Part shown: positions 15,427-23,577 of the stretch, piece after piece
How positions within the stretch are numbered: the first letter of the stretch is position 1
How the letters are laid out: every line of letters begins with the position of its first letter
Assembly (NCBI RefSeq): GCF_003990355.1
Contig: NZ_CP034670.1
Span: 1,426,001 to 1,490,000 of the forward strand
DNA length: 64,000 bases
From: Eikenella corrodens
Lineage (GTDB): Bacteria > Pseudomonadota > Gammaproteobacteria > Burkholderiales > Neisseriaceae
Reading direction: 5' to 3'
The notes under the pieces: generated by a model
Databases searched by the model: none
The model's input: only the letters and a program-made list of their open reading frames with translations
Told to the model about the DNA's origin: nothing
Position numbers and translations under genes: made by a program

Positions 15427-16543
15427 GCAGAACATTTCTTCCTATACCAACAATGATGCCGATTATAACGATGATTTCGACTTTTCGGCAGGGGCAGAAG
15501 CGGAAAATTGTATAAATTTAACCGTGCCCACCGATTTGGCCGGCCAAAGGCTCGATGCCGCGCTGGCCAAACTGCTGCCCGATTATTCCCGCAGCCGCCT
15601 GAGCACTTGGATTAAAGACGGCAACGTATTGCTCAACGGCCAAGTTGCCCGCCCCAAAGAGCGGCTCATCGGCGGCGAAACCTTGGAAGTGCACATCCAA
15701 CACAGCCACGAAACCGCCGCCTTTACGCCCGAGCCCATGCCGCTGGATATTGTGTTTGAAGACGACAGCGTGATTGTGTTGAACAAACCCGCCGGCCTCG
15801 TTGTCCACCCTGCCGCCGGCAACTGGAGCGGCACCCTGCTCAACGGCCTGCTGGCCCACTGCCCGGCATTGGCCGAAATCCCCCGCGCCGGCATCGTGCA
15901 CCGCCTCGACAAAGACACCAGCGGCCTGATGGTGGTGGCCAAAACCCCGGCCGCGCAAAACAGCCTGGTGCAACAGCTGCAAGAGCGCAGCGTGAAACGA
16001 ATCTACCGCGCCGTGGCCGACGGCATCGTGCCGTTCGATGGCAAAATCGACACCCTCATCGGCCGCGACCCGCACAACCGCCTCAAAATGGCCGTGGTCG
16101 GCTTCGGCGGCAAAAAAGCCGTGACCCACATCAAAGTGCTCGAACGCTACCAAAGCCACAGCTACATCGAATGCGCCCTCGAAACCGGCCGCACCCACCA
16201 AATCCGCGTACATATGCGCGAAGCCAAACACCAGCTCGCCGCCGACCCCGTGTATGGCAACCCGCGCCATCCCTGCTCCGATGCGGTGAAAGAAGCCGTG
16301 CAACAGCTCGGCCGCCAAGCCCTGCACGCCTACCGCCTCAGCTTCGTCCATCCCGAAAGCGGCGAAACCGTACAATTCGAAGCCCCGCTGCCCGAAGACA
16401 TCCACCACCTGCTCTCCGTATTGCGCTGGGAATGCGGCATGGATTCCACCCTCAGCCACACCCTGCCCCCCGCCGAGCCCGATGACGAAGACGATTGGGA
16501 TGAAGACGATTACGACGTGGAAACCATCTACGTGCGCGATTAG
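15425..16543 (+). CDS. rluD: 23S rRNA pseudouridine synthase RluD
   Basis: A 372-residue enzyme with an acidic N-terminal extension of about 30 residues, an S4 RNA-binding domain (QRLDAALAKLLPDYSRSRLSTWIKDGNVLLNG) and the catalytic RluA-type domain with the aspartate motif HRLDKDTSGLMVVAKT. RluD makes pseudouridines 1911, 1915 and 1917 in helix 69 of 23S rRNA. The C-terminus is an acidic tail (PDDEDDWDEDDYDVE). I chose the start at 15425 by comparison with the Neisseria N-terminus (MQN...); any earlier start would run through bamD on the other strand. No strong Shine-Dalgarno is visible. Confidence 0.95.
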   Translation: MQNISSYTNNDADYNDDFDFSAGAEAENCINLTVPTDLAGQRLDAALAKLLPDYSRSRLSTWIKDGNVLLNGQVARPKERLIGGETLEVHIQHSHETAAFTPEPMPLDIVFEDDSVIVLNKPAGLVVHPAAGNWSGTLLNGLLAHCPALAEIPRAGIVHRLDKDTSGLMVVAKTPAAQNSLVQQLQERSVKRIYRAVADGIVPFDGKIDTLIGRDPHNRLKMAVVGFGGKKAVTHIKVLERYQSHSYIECALETGRTHQIRVHMREAKHQLAADPVYGNPRHPCSDAVKEAVQQLGRQALHAYRLSFVHPESGETVQFEAPLPEDIHHLLSVLRWECGMDSTLSHTLPPAEPDDEDDWDEDDYDVETIYVRD

Positions 16544-16557
16544 AGGCTACCTGAAAA

Positions 16558-16661
16558 TATAGTGGATTAACAAAAATCAGGACAAGGCGGCGAGCCGCAG
16601 ACAGTACACACGTTACGGCAAGGCGAGACAACGCCGTATTGGTTTTTGTTAATTCACTATA
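16558..16661 (+). repeat. Correia-like element 2 (104 bp)
   Basis: TATAGTGGATTAAC and GTTAATTCACTATA ends with the standard core. It starts 15 bases after the rluD stop, right next to an uptake sequence (16543-16556). Forward orientation. Confidence 0.85.
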
Positions 16662-16784
16662 TCAGTTACAACGAAGCAAATATGCCAACCAAAGGCTACC
16701 TGAAAGCACCCGCTTCAACGAAGCGAAAACATAATGCAAGCTATGGTTTCAGGTAGCCTTCCCATTAACCAAACACCACCCGCC

Positions 16785-17771
16785 ATGCCCAACACCGCCC
16801 CCAAACCCCTCGGCGAATTCGACTTCATCCGCCGCTACCTTGCTGCCGAACAGCCTGCCGCCCCCGAGCTCCTGCTCGGCATCGGCGATGATGCCGCCAT
16901 CGTCCGCCCGCGCCCCGGCCATGATTTATGCTTCAGCAGCGATATGCTGCTGGCCGGCCGCCATTTCTTCCCCGATGTCTCCCCTGCCGACCTCGCACAC
17001 AAAATCCTGGCCGTGAACATTTCCGATATGGCCGCCATGGGCGCGCGGCCGCGCTGGGTGATGCTCAGCGCCGCCCTGCCCGAGCTCAACCCAAGCTGGC
17101 TGGAAGCATTTTCAGGTAGTCTTTTCGCCATGCTGCGCCAATACGGCGTCACCCTCATCGGTGGCGACACCACCAAAGGCGACCTCGTTTTCAACGTAAG
17201 CATCACCGGCGAGCTGCCTGCCGGCCAAGGCCTGCGCCGCAGCGGGGCGCAAAACGGCGACGATATTTGGGTGTCCGGCCAAATCGGCCTGGCTGCTGCC
17301 GCCCTGCACCATATCTGGCAAAACATCAGGCTACCTGAAAACCTGTTTGCCCAATGCGAAGCCGCCCGCCTGCGCCCCACTCCGCGCGTATCCCTCGGCC
17401 AAGCCCTGCTGCCCGTTGCCACGGCGGCGCAAGATATTTCCGACGGCCTGGCCCAAGACCTCGGCCACATCCTGCGCGCTTCCAATGTGGGCGCAGAGCT
17501 ATGCGCCGACCTGGTGCCTACCGTGCCCGAGCTGCGCCAATGCCTGCCTGCGCAAACTGTATACGAGCTCACCCTTGCCGGCGGCGACGACTACGAATTA
17601 TTGTTCACTGCCCCGCCCCAGGCACGCCCAGCCGTGCTTGCCGCAGCCGACAGCAGCCGCACGCCCGTGGCCCGTATCGGCCACATCAACGACACAGGCT
17701 ACCTGAAACTGCTGCGCGACAACGGCAGCGAACTGCATCTTTCCCAGTTAGGATTCGACCACTTTGGCTAA
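16785..17771 (+). CDS. thiL: Thiamine-monophosphate kinase
   Basis: A 328-residue AIRS-family kinase from MPNTAPKPLGEFDFIRRYL. It phosphorylates thiamine monophosphate to the active pyrophosphate cofactor. Motifs are LLGIGDDAAIV, NISDMAAMGARPRWVMLS, TLIGGDTTKGD, DISDGLAQDLGH and the LAGGDDYELLFT nucleotide loop. Three uptake-sequence-like stretches lie inside the gene and are read as FSGSL (variant, 17110-17122), RLPEN (near 17330) and TGYLK (near 17697). The stop overlaps the presumed TTG start of pgpA. Confidence 0.95.
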   Translation: MPNTAPKPLGEFDFIRRYLAAEQPAAPELLLGIGDDAAIVRPRPGHDLCFSSDMLLAGRHFFPDVSPADLAHKILAVNISDMAAMGARPRWVMLSAALPELNPSWLEAFSGSLFAMLRQYGVTLIGGDTTKGDLVFNVSITGELPAGQGLRRSGAQNGDDIWVSGQIGLAAAALHHIWQNIRLPENLFAQCEAARLRPTPRVSLGQALLPVATAAQDISDGLAQDLGHILRASNVGAELCADLVPTVPELRQCLPAQTVYELTLAGGDDYELLFTAPPQARPAVLAAADSSRTPVARIGHINDTGYLKLLRDNGSELHLSQLGFDHFG

Positions 17772-18267
17772 ACAGAAACCCGCCTTCCGCCCCACTTTCG
17801 CCTGGCTGCTGCGCCGCCCTGCCTGTTTCCTCGGTTTCGGCTTCGGCAGCGGCCTCGCCCCCGTCGCCCCCGGCACTTTCGGCACCCTGCCCGCCCTGCC
17901 CCTCGCCGCCGCGCTGATGGCGCTGGGCATCGACGGCTGGTTGCTCGCCCTGTTGTGCCTGCCCTTGTTTGCCGTCGGCATCTGGATTTGTAACCAAACC
18001 GAAGCCGCCCTCGGCGTGCACGACTACGGCGGCATCGTGTGGGACGAAATCGTGGCCATGCTGCTGGTGCTCGCCTTCACGCCGAATACTTGGGCTTGGT
18101 GGCTGGCTGCCTTTGCCGCCTTCCGCTTCTTCGATGCAGTAAAACCGCCGCCCATCCGCTGGTTCGACCGTCAAGTAAGCGGCGGCTTCGGCGTGATGCT
18201 GGACGACATCATCGCCGCGCTGATGAGCCTGCTCCTTATCCGCCTTGCCGTCTATTTAATCTACTGA
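17764..18267 (+). CDS. pgpA: Phosphatidylglycerophosphatase A
   Basis: A 167-residue protein if started at the TTG at 17764, which overlaps the thiL stop by eight bases; no ATG lies near, and the N-terminus (KPAFRPTFAWLLRRPACFLGFGFGSGLAPVAPGTFGTLPAL) matches PgpA. It dephosphorylates phosphatidylglycerol phosphate in the inner membrane. Family motifs include GSGLAPVAPGTFGT, HDYGGIVWDEIVAM, RFFDAVKPPPIRWFDR and GGFGVMLDDIIAA, with conserved acidic residues for metal binding. About four hydrophobic segments are present. The thiL-pgpA order is typical in betaproteobacteria and gammaproteobacteria. Confidence 0.92.
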   Translation: MAKQKPAFRPTFAWLLRRPACFLGFGFGSGLAPVAPGTFGTLPALPLAAALMALGIDGWLLALLCLPLFAVGIWICNQTEAALGVHDYGGIVWDEIVAMLLVLAFTPNTWAWWLAAFAAFRFFDAVKPPPIRWFDRQVSGGFGVMLDDIIAALMSLLLIRLAVYLIY

Positions 18268-18276
18268 AAATAAGCC

Positions 18277-18757
18277 ATGGATGCCCCCAACCTCAACGAA
18301 TGCTATCTCTACTCCGCCCTCACCGGCCGAGGCTTCGACCCCGATGCCGTCAGCACCGCACTCAATCTTGCCCCCACCCGCGCCGTATATGAGGACAACA
18401 GCATAGGCATGAGCGGCAGGATATCAGGCTATTCAAGCTGGCACCCCCGTACTGCGCGGCGGCGACGTGTTCCGATTGGACGAGATCGCCGACGAACTCA
18501 TTGCCGCCTTACTGCCGGTGCAAGGCAAAATTGCCGAGTTAGCCAAAGTCCACCGGCTCGAAGCCTACTTGATGGTTGTGCTCACCGTGAGCACCGACGA
18601 GCGCGACTCCACCCCGGCTATCGGTTTTTCGCCCCGAGTAATCAGCTTCTGCCACGCCGTGGGCGCCAGCATCGAATTCGATATCTACCAAGGCCAGGCC
18701 GAAGAAGAGGAAGAAGCCGGCTACAGCGCAGATAATCCGCAGCGGGTGCTGCATTAA
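18277..18757 (+). pseudogene. DUF4279 family gene, frameshifted
   Basis: The first part (MDAPNLNECYLYSALTGRG, up to SGYSSW near 18440) and the second part (GTPVLRGGDVFRLDEIADEL to the stop at 18757) together give a DUF4279-type protein of about 155 residues but are in different frames. The change occurs within TCAAGCTGGCACCCC at about 18433-18447. The required shift is +1 and could result from loss of one copy of an 8-bp AGCTGGCA repeat, restoring a YSSW-x-x-GTP reading. A sequencing error is the alternative. DUF4279 proteins are often found as immunity-like or accessory small proteins, but their role is unknown. It follows pgpA by nine bases. Confidence 0.7.
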
Positions 18758-18776
18758 CGCTGCAAACTTTCCAAGT

Positions 18777-18875
18777 GCAGTGGATTTCATTTAAACCGGG
18801 ACAAGGCGGCGAGCCGCAGACAGTACGCAGGTACGGCAAGGCAACGCGGTACCGGCTTAAATTTAATTCACTATA
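18777..18875 (+). repeat. Correia-like element 3, diverged left end (about 99 bp)
   Basis: The right end (AATTTAATTCACTATA) is intact, and the core has GGACAAGGCGGCGAGCCGCAG. The left end reads GCAGTGGATTTCATTTAAAC rather than TATAGTGGATTAA, and the middle is shortened. It begins 20 bases after the broken DUF4279 gene. Confidence 0.7.
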
Positions 18876-18952
18876 GCCTTTACACAAGGCAACAAACCAC
18901 CTAAATTGCTATACAATAGCAATACCGCCCGTCCACCACAAAGGAAAATCCC

Positions 18953-19540
18953 ATGAACAACCTGCCCCTCATCACCCAATTCATCCTGACCGGCCTCGGC
19001 GGCTTCCTCATCGGCATACTCATCACCCTGCTGTTCAAACGTGGCAACAGCAAACAGCAAGCCGAATTGGAAGAAGCCAAAAAAGCCCTGCAAGACTACC
19101 GCGAAGCCGTAAACCACCACTTCATCGACACCGCCGAAGCGGTGGACGAGCTGACCCGCAGCTACCAAAACGTATTTGCCCAGCTGAGCCGTGGTGCCGA
19201 AGAGTTGATGACGCCCGAAGCCTACCGCAACCAGCTCGAACAGCGCAGCGGCCAAAGCGTTACCCTATCCTACCTGGCCGAGCAAGCCCCGGAAGCCCAT
19301 GCCGGCAACGCCGAGCAGCGCGTACAACTCGTGCCGCACGATGCGCCTGTGCCGCCGCAAAATGACTTAGACGAAGCCGACTCCGCTGCCGATGCTACCG
19401 TGTTCAACCCCGCCAACGCCACCGAATCCGCCCCGGCCGCCAGCCCGGAACAAGAACCCGCACCCGCCGCCGAGCCGGCTGCTCCCGCCCCGGCAGAAGA
19501 GGCCGCCGAACCCGCTAAAGAAACCCCGCCTGCGGAGTAA
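18953..19540 (+). CDS. zapG: YhcB/ZapG-family (DUF1043) inner membrane protein
   Basis: A 195-residue protein. One N-terminal TM helix (FILTGLGGFLIGILITLLF) is followed by a coiled-coil region (QQAELEEAKKALQDYREAVNHHFIDTAEAVDELTRSYQNVFAQLSRGAEELM) that is characteristic of DUF1043. The family motif VNHHF...TA...LTRSYQNVF is clear. The C-terminal 80 residues are a Pro/Ala/Glu-rich tail, probably disordered. In E. coli, YhcB (ZapG) links the division machinery with envelope growth. It is upstream of a DUS terminator and convergent with the DUF533 gene. The symbol is given by family resemblance. Confidence 0.8.
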   Translation: MNNLPLITQFILTGLGGFLIGILITLLFKRGNSKQQAELEEAKKALQDYREAVNHHFIDTAEAVDELTRSYQNVFAQLSRGAEELMTPEAYRNQLEQRSGQSVTLSYLAEQAPEAHAGNAEQRVQLVPHDAPVPPQNDLDEADSAADATVFNPANATESAPAASPEQEPAPAAEPAAPAPAEEAAEPAKETPPAE

Positions 19541-19560
19541 TGCTTCGGCTAGAACGGATT

Positions 19561-19592
19561 AAAGGCTACCTGAAACTTTCAGGTAGCCTTTT
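19561..19592. terminator. DUS-pair terminator between zapG and the DUF533 gene
   Basis: AAAGGCTACCTGAAA and TTTCAGGTAGCCTTTT form a near-perfect hairpin with a minimal loop and flanking A and T runs, lying between convergent genes. Confidence 0.75.
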
Positions 19593-19616
19593 GTTATGCC
19601 TACGGCCGATGCTTTA

Positions 19617-20249
19617 TTACGCCAACTCTAACTGCCGTTCCAGCTGCTCCACCAACCCGTCATCCAGCCCCAAAGCCTGCGACAACCGAGATAAAAAGGC
19701 AATTTCGCCACGCACCAAATCGCCGCAAACCGCTCGTGCAGCCAAATAGGCTTCGGCAGCCAGCGCCTGATCGCCGCCCACTGCCTCGACCAGCTCGTTA
19801 ATAGAAGCCGGGCGGGCATATTCGTTGGCCAGCCACTGCTGCACTTCGGCATCCGCACCGCCATCTTGGGCAATCAGCTGCTTTTCCGTTTCATCAATCA
19901 AGCCGTCTGCAGCGGCGGCTGCAATCATGGTGCGCAAAATCACGCGACTGCGCTCTTCAGCCAACTGCCCTTGCGCTGCAAAAGCTGCTTCGGGCAAAGC
20001 GGCCACCGTGCTGTTCGGCCGGCCTCCCTGCCAATTTTGGTAGGCCTTATAAGCCATCATTCCCAAAGCTGCGGCCGAGCCGGCCTTCAGCAATGATTTG
20101 GTGCCGCCTTTTTTCAGCAGCATCGCAGTCAGCCCACCAATTAACGCCCCGCCACCGAACGAGTTGAGCGGATTGTTATCAGACATCACTTTGTTGCCGC
20201 TTTGCTGCACGGCACCCAATACTTGGTTGAGTAGATTATTGAAATTCAT
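19617..20249 (-). CDS. DUF533 (YebE-like/TerB-fold) protein
   Basis: A 210-residue protein from MNFNNLLNQVLGAVQQ, with an AAAGGAAAC Shine-Dalgarno. A glycine-rich hydrophobic stretch (FGGGALIGGLTAMLLKKGGTKSLLKAGSAAALGMMAYKAYQNWQGG) is typical of DUF533 and may be membrane-associated. The C-terminal half (SRVILRTMIAAAAADGLIDETEKQLI ... LEAYLAARAVCGDL-like) has the TerB-type helical fold with an acidic ADGxID pair. The function is unknown; E. coli YebE is induced by envelope stress. It is separated from clpB by a degenerate uptake-sequence pair. Confidence 0.82.
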   Translation of the reverse strand: MNFNNLLNQVLGAVQQSGNKVMSDNNPLNSFGGGALIGGLTAMLLKKGGTKSLLKAGSAAALGMMAYKAYQNWQGGRPNSTVAALPEAAFAAQGQLAEERSRVILRTMIAAAAADGLIDETEKQLIAQDGGADAEVQQWLANEYARPASINELVEAVGGDQALAAEAYLAARAVCGDLVRGEIAFLSRLSQALGLDDGLVEQLERQLELA

Positions 20250-20320
20250 ATCGTTTCCTTTTTGTTTGAAGTTGTAGCTTGCGGTGATTTTCGTATAAGG
20301 CATTTCCCGCGTGAGGTAAC

Positions 20321-20364
20321 ACAGGCTACCTGAAAACATCGCTTCAACCATTTTCAGGTGGCCT
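20321..20364. repeat. Imperfect DUS pair downstream of clpB
   Basis: AGGCTACCTGAA near 20323 is inverted with TTCAGGTGGCCT near 20352, which carries one mismatch. The pair may act as the clpB terminator. Confidence 0.5.
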
Positions 20365-20391
20365 GCTGTCTTAAACATTCAAGCCGTCAAA

Positions 20392-22965
20392 TCAGGCAAA
20401 CACCAATCTGCCGCCTTCTTCTTTCACATGAATTGTGCTTTCAGGCGCGTATTTGCCTTCGAGCAGGGCTTTAGCCAGCGGGTTTTCGATTTCCGACTGG
20501 ATGGCGCGTTTGAGCGGGCGTGCGCCGTACACAGGGTCGAAACCGGCTTTGGCAATCAAATCCAAGGCGGCATCGTCCACTTTCAGGTGCAGGTGCTGCG
20601 CTTCCAAACGTTTTTCCAAGCCTTTGAGCTGGATTTTGGCGATGTTGCGGATATTCTCCTGATTCAGTCCGTGGAACACGACCACTTCGTCGATGCGGTT
20701 GATCATTTCGGGGCGGAAGTAGGCTTTCACTTCTTCCATCACCGCTTCTTTCACGGCTTCGTAATCCTGCGTGCCCATTTGTTGGATGTGCTGGCTGCCG
20801 ATATTGGAAGTCATGACGATGACGGTGTTTTTGAAGTCCACGGTGCGGCCTTGTCCGTCGGTCAAACGACCGTCATCCAATACTTGCAGCAGGATGTTGA
20901 ACACGTCGGGATGGGCTTTTTCCACTTCGTCCAAAAGAATCACGCTGTACGGTTTGCGGCGCACTTGTTCGGTCAGGTAGCCGCCCTCTTCGTAGCCGAC
21001 ATAGCCCGGAGGCGCGCCGATTAGGCGGGCAACGGCGTGTTTTTCCATGTATTCGGACATGTCAATACGGATGAGGTGGTCTTCGCTGTCGAACAGGAAG
21101 CCTGCCAAGGCTTTGCACAACTCGGTTTTGCCCACACCGGTCGGGCCTAGGAACAGGAAGCTGCCGTAAGGTTTGTTCGGATCGGCAAGGCCGGAGCGGC
21201 TGCGGCGGATGGCATCGGACACGGCGCGCACGGCTTCGTCTTGACCGACCACACGGCGGTGCAATACTTCTTCCATTTTCAACAATTTATCGCGTTCGCC
21301 TTCCATCATTTTGGACACGGGGATGTCGGTCATGCGCGATACGATTTCGGCCACTTCATCCGCGCCGACTTCGGTACGGAAGAGTTTGTTTTGTTTTTTG
21401 CCGTCGGGGTTGCTTTCCGCCGTCTGCAACTGTGCGCCTAATTTCGGCAACTCGCCGTATTCGAGTTCGGATGCGCGGGCGAAGTCGCCTTGGCGTTTGG
21501 CCTGCTCGATTTTGACTTTGATGTCGTCCATCTGTTTCTTGATGTCAGCGGTACTGGAGGACGCGGCTTTTTCGGCTTTCCAAATTTCGTCCAAATCAGC
21601 GTATTCTTTTTGCAGGCCGTCGATTTCTTCGTCTATCAGCTCCAAACGTTTTTTGCTGGCGTCGTCGCTTTCTTTGGCAACGTGCATTTTTTCCATTTTG
21701 AGCTGAATGATGCGACGGTCAAGTTTGTCCATCTGCTCGGGTTTGCTGTCCAGCTCCATTTTGATGCGGCTGGCGGCTTCGTCAATCAAATCAATCGCTT
21801 TGTCGGGCAGGAAGCGGTCGGTAATGTAGCGGTCGCTCAATTCTGCGGCGGCAACAATGGCGGGGTCGGTAATGTCGATGCCGTGGTGGATTTCGTAGCG
21901 TTCCTGCAAACCGCGCAGGATGGCGATGGTGTCTTCCACGCTGGGCTCGCCGACCAATACTTTTTGGAAGCGGCGTTCGAGTGCCGCGTCTTTTTCGATG
22001 TATTGGCGGTATTCGTCCAAGGTGGTCGCGCCGATGCAGTGCAGTTCGCCGCGCGCCAAAGCGGGTTTCAACATATTGCCCGCGTCCATTGCGCCGTCGG
22101 TTTTGCCTGCACCCACCAAAGTATGAATTTCGTCGATGAAAATCAGGGTGTTGCCGTCGTCTTTCGCTAAATCGTTCAACACGCCTTTTAAGCGTTCCTC
22201 GAATTCGCCGCGGTATTTCGCACCGGCAATCAATGCCGCCAAATCCAAAACCAGCAGGCGTTTGTTGCGCAGGGATTCGGGCACTTCGCCGTTGACGATG
22301 CGTTGCGCCAGACCTTCGACGATAGCAGTTTTACCCACACCCGGCTCACCGATCAGCACGGGGTTGTTTTTGGTGCGGCGTTGCAGCACCTGAATCGCGC
22401 GGCGGATTTCGTCGTCGCGGCCGATAACGGGGTCAAGCTTGCCGTCGCGGGCGCGCTGGGTCAGGTCGAGCGTGTATTTTTTCAGAGCATCGCGTTGGTC
22501 TTCGGCATTGGCATCGTTCACGTTTTGTCCTCCTCGTACCGCGTCAATCGCGGCATTGATGTTTTGTTCGGTCGCGCCGGCTTCTTTCAGGATTTTGCCG
22601 GTCGCATCGTTCTGCTGCACCAAGGCAAGCAGGAAAAGTTCGCTGGCGATATAGGCATCTCCGCGTTTGGTTGCCGCTTTGTCCATCAGGTTCAACACTG
22701 CCTGCAATTCGCGGCTGGACAGAATATCGCCGCCTTGGCCGGACACTTTCGGCAGACTGTTTAAATGCTGCTGCAAACGCTGTTTCACCTGCGGCACGTT
22801 CACGCCCGCATGAGCCAAGAGCGCGGCGGCTCCGCTGTTTTGGTCGTCAAGCAGGGCTTTCAGCACGAAGCCCGCTTCCAGATAGCTGCTGTCCGCAGCC
22901 AACGCCAAACTCTGGCCTTCTTGCAAGGCTTGCTGGAATTTGGCGGTTAGTTTGTCGTATCGCAT
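20392..22965 (-). CDS. clpB: Protein disaggregase ClpB
   Basis: An 857-residue Hsp100 ATPase that pulls polypeptides out of aggregates together with DnaK. Domain order: N-terminal Clp repeats (1-145), AAA1 with Walker A GEPGVGKT at about residues 207-214 and the DEIHTLVGAG motif, the ClpB-specific middle coiled-coil domain (about 405-525), AAA2 with GPTGVGKTELCKAL at about 605-618, and the C-terminal D2-small domain ending GGRLVFA. The middle domain distinguishes it from ClpA. A sigma-32-like promoter lies at 23001-23028 just upstream. It is monocistronic. Confidence 0.98.
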   Translation of the reverse strand: MRYDKLTAKFQQALQEGQSLALAADSSYLEAGFVLKALLDDQNSGAAALLAHAGVNVPQVKQRLQQHLNSLPKVSGQGGDILSSRELQAVLNLMDKAATKRGDAYIASELFLLALVQQNDATGKILKEAGATEQNINAAIDAVRGGQNVNDANAEDQRDALKKYTLDLTQRARDGKLDPVIGRDDEIRRAIQVLQRRTKNNPVLIGEPGVGKTAIVEGLAQRIVNGEVPESLRNKRLLVLDLAALIAGAKYRGEFEERLKGVLNDLAKDDGNTLIFIDEIHTLVGAGKTDGAMDAGNMLKPALARGELHCIGATTLDEYRQYIEKDAALERRFQKVLVGEPSVEDTIAILRGLQERYEIHHGIDITDPAIVAAAELSDRYITDRFLPDKAIDLIDEAASRIKMELDSKPEQMDKLDRRIIQLKMEKMHVAKESDDASKKRLELIDEEIDGLQKEYADLDEIWKAEKAASSSTADIKKQMDDIKVKIEQAKRQGDFARASELEYGELPKLGAQLQTAESNPDGKKQNKLFRTEVGADEVAEIVSRMTDIPVSKMMEGERDKLLKMEEVLHRRVVGQDEAVRAVSDAIRRSRSGLADPNKPYGSFLFLGPTGVGKTELCKALAGFLFDSEDHLIRIDMSEYMEKHAVARLIGAPPGYVGYEEGGYLTEQVRRKPYSVILLDEVEKAHPDVFNILLQVLDDGRLTDGQGRTVDFKNTVIVMTSNIGSQHIQQMGTQDYEAVKEAVMEEVKAYFRPEMINRIDEVVVFHGLNQENIRNIAKIQLKGLEKRLEAQHLHLKVDDAALDLIAKAGFDPVYGARPLKRAIQSEIENPLAKALLEGKYAPESTIHVKEEGGRLVFA

Positions 22966-23000
22966 AATTTTTTCCTTTACATATTATTTCTTGCGAGGGC

Positions 23001-23028
23001 ATATGGGTTTGGAATAAATTTTGTCAAG
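23001..23028 (-). promoter_or_regulatory. Sigma-32-type heat-shock promoter of clpB
   Basis: Read on the minus strand, CTTGACA (23028-23022) and ACCCATAT (23008-23001) are separated by 13 bases, close to the sigma-32 consensus CTTGAAA-N13/15-CCCCATNT. The predicted transcript start leaves a short leader of about 25-30 bases before the clpB ATG at 22965. The match and the target gene agree. Confidence 0.7.
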
Positions 23029-23127
23029 GCCTTTGCAAAACAATTTTACGAAATGTGGTTGCAATACGTTCAATCATCAGGCAACAAATGCTAAGATATC
23101 CCCGTTTTTCATCAGCAGGCTCCCAAT

Positions 23128-23577
23128 ATGCCAGCCGCCCAACGCATCCAAATCAACCTGCCCGAACATTTCTGTTTTGCAACCCGCATCACGGTAGAAG
23201 TCGGCCACCTCAACTACGGCAACCACCTCGCCAACGATGCCGTTTTGCGCATCGCCCACGAAGCCCGCCTGCGCTTTCTCGCTGCACACGGCTGCAGTGA
23301 AACCAATGCCTTCGGCTCCGGCCTGATTATGGCCGATGCCGCCGTGCAATACCGCGCCCAAGCCTTTCATGGTGAAGAACTGTTGGTTCAGGTAGCCTTA
23401 GGCGAAATTGGCAAGGTCGGCTTCCCTTTTTTCGCCAAACTCACCCGCCTCTCCGACCAGGCCGAAATCGCCCGCGTGCAATGCGGCATGGTGTTTTTCA
23501 ACTACGCCGCCCAACGTATCGAACGTACCCCCGCCGCCTTCCGCACCCATTTTGCCCGCCACGGAGCATCACAATGA
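23128..23577 (+). CDS. Acyl-CoA thioesterase family (hotdog fold)
   Basis: A 149-residue protein of the 4-hydroxybenzoyl-CoA thioesterase type. The characteristic EVGHLNYGNHLANDAVLRIAHEARL segment (with H and N near the catalytic region) leads into the long hotdog helix, and a LIMADAAVQYRAQAFHGEELLVQVALGEIG strand set follows. It would hydrolyse an acyl-CoA thioester of unknown chain type. An in-frame uptake sequence is read as LVQVAL. Its stop overlaps the xerC start (ATGA), indicating an operon. Confidence 0.8.
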   Translation: MPAAQRIQINLPEHFCFATRITVEVGHLNYGNHLANDAVLRIAHEARLRFLAAHGCSETNAFGSGLIMADAAVQYRAQAFHGEELLVQVALGEIGKVGFPFFAKLTRLSDQAEIARVQCGMVFFNYAAQRIERTPAAFRTHFARHGASQ

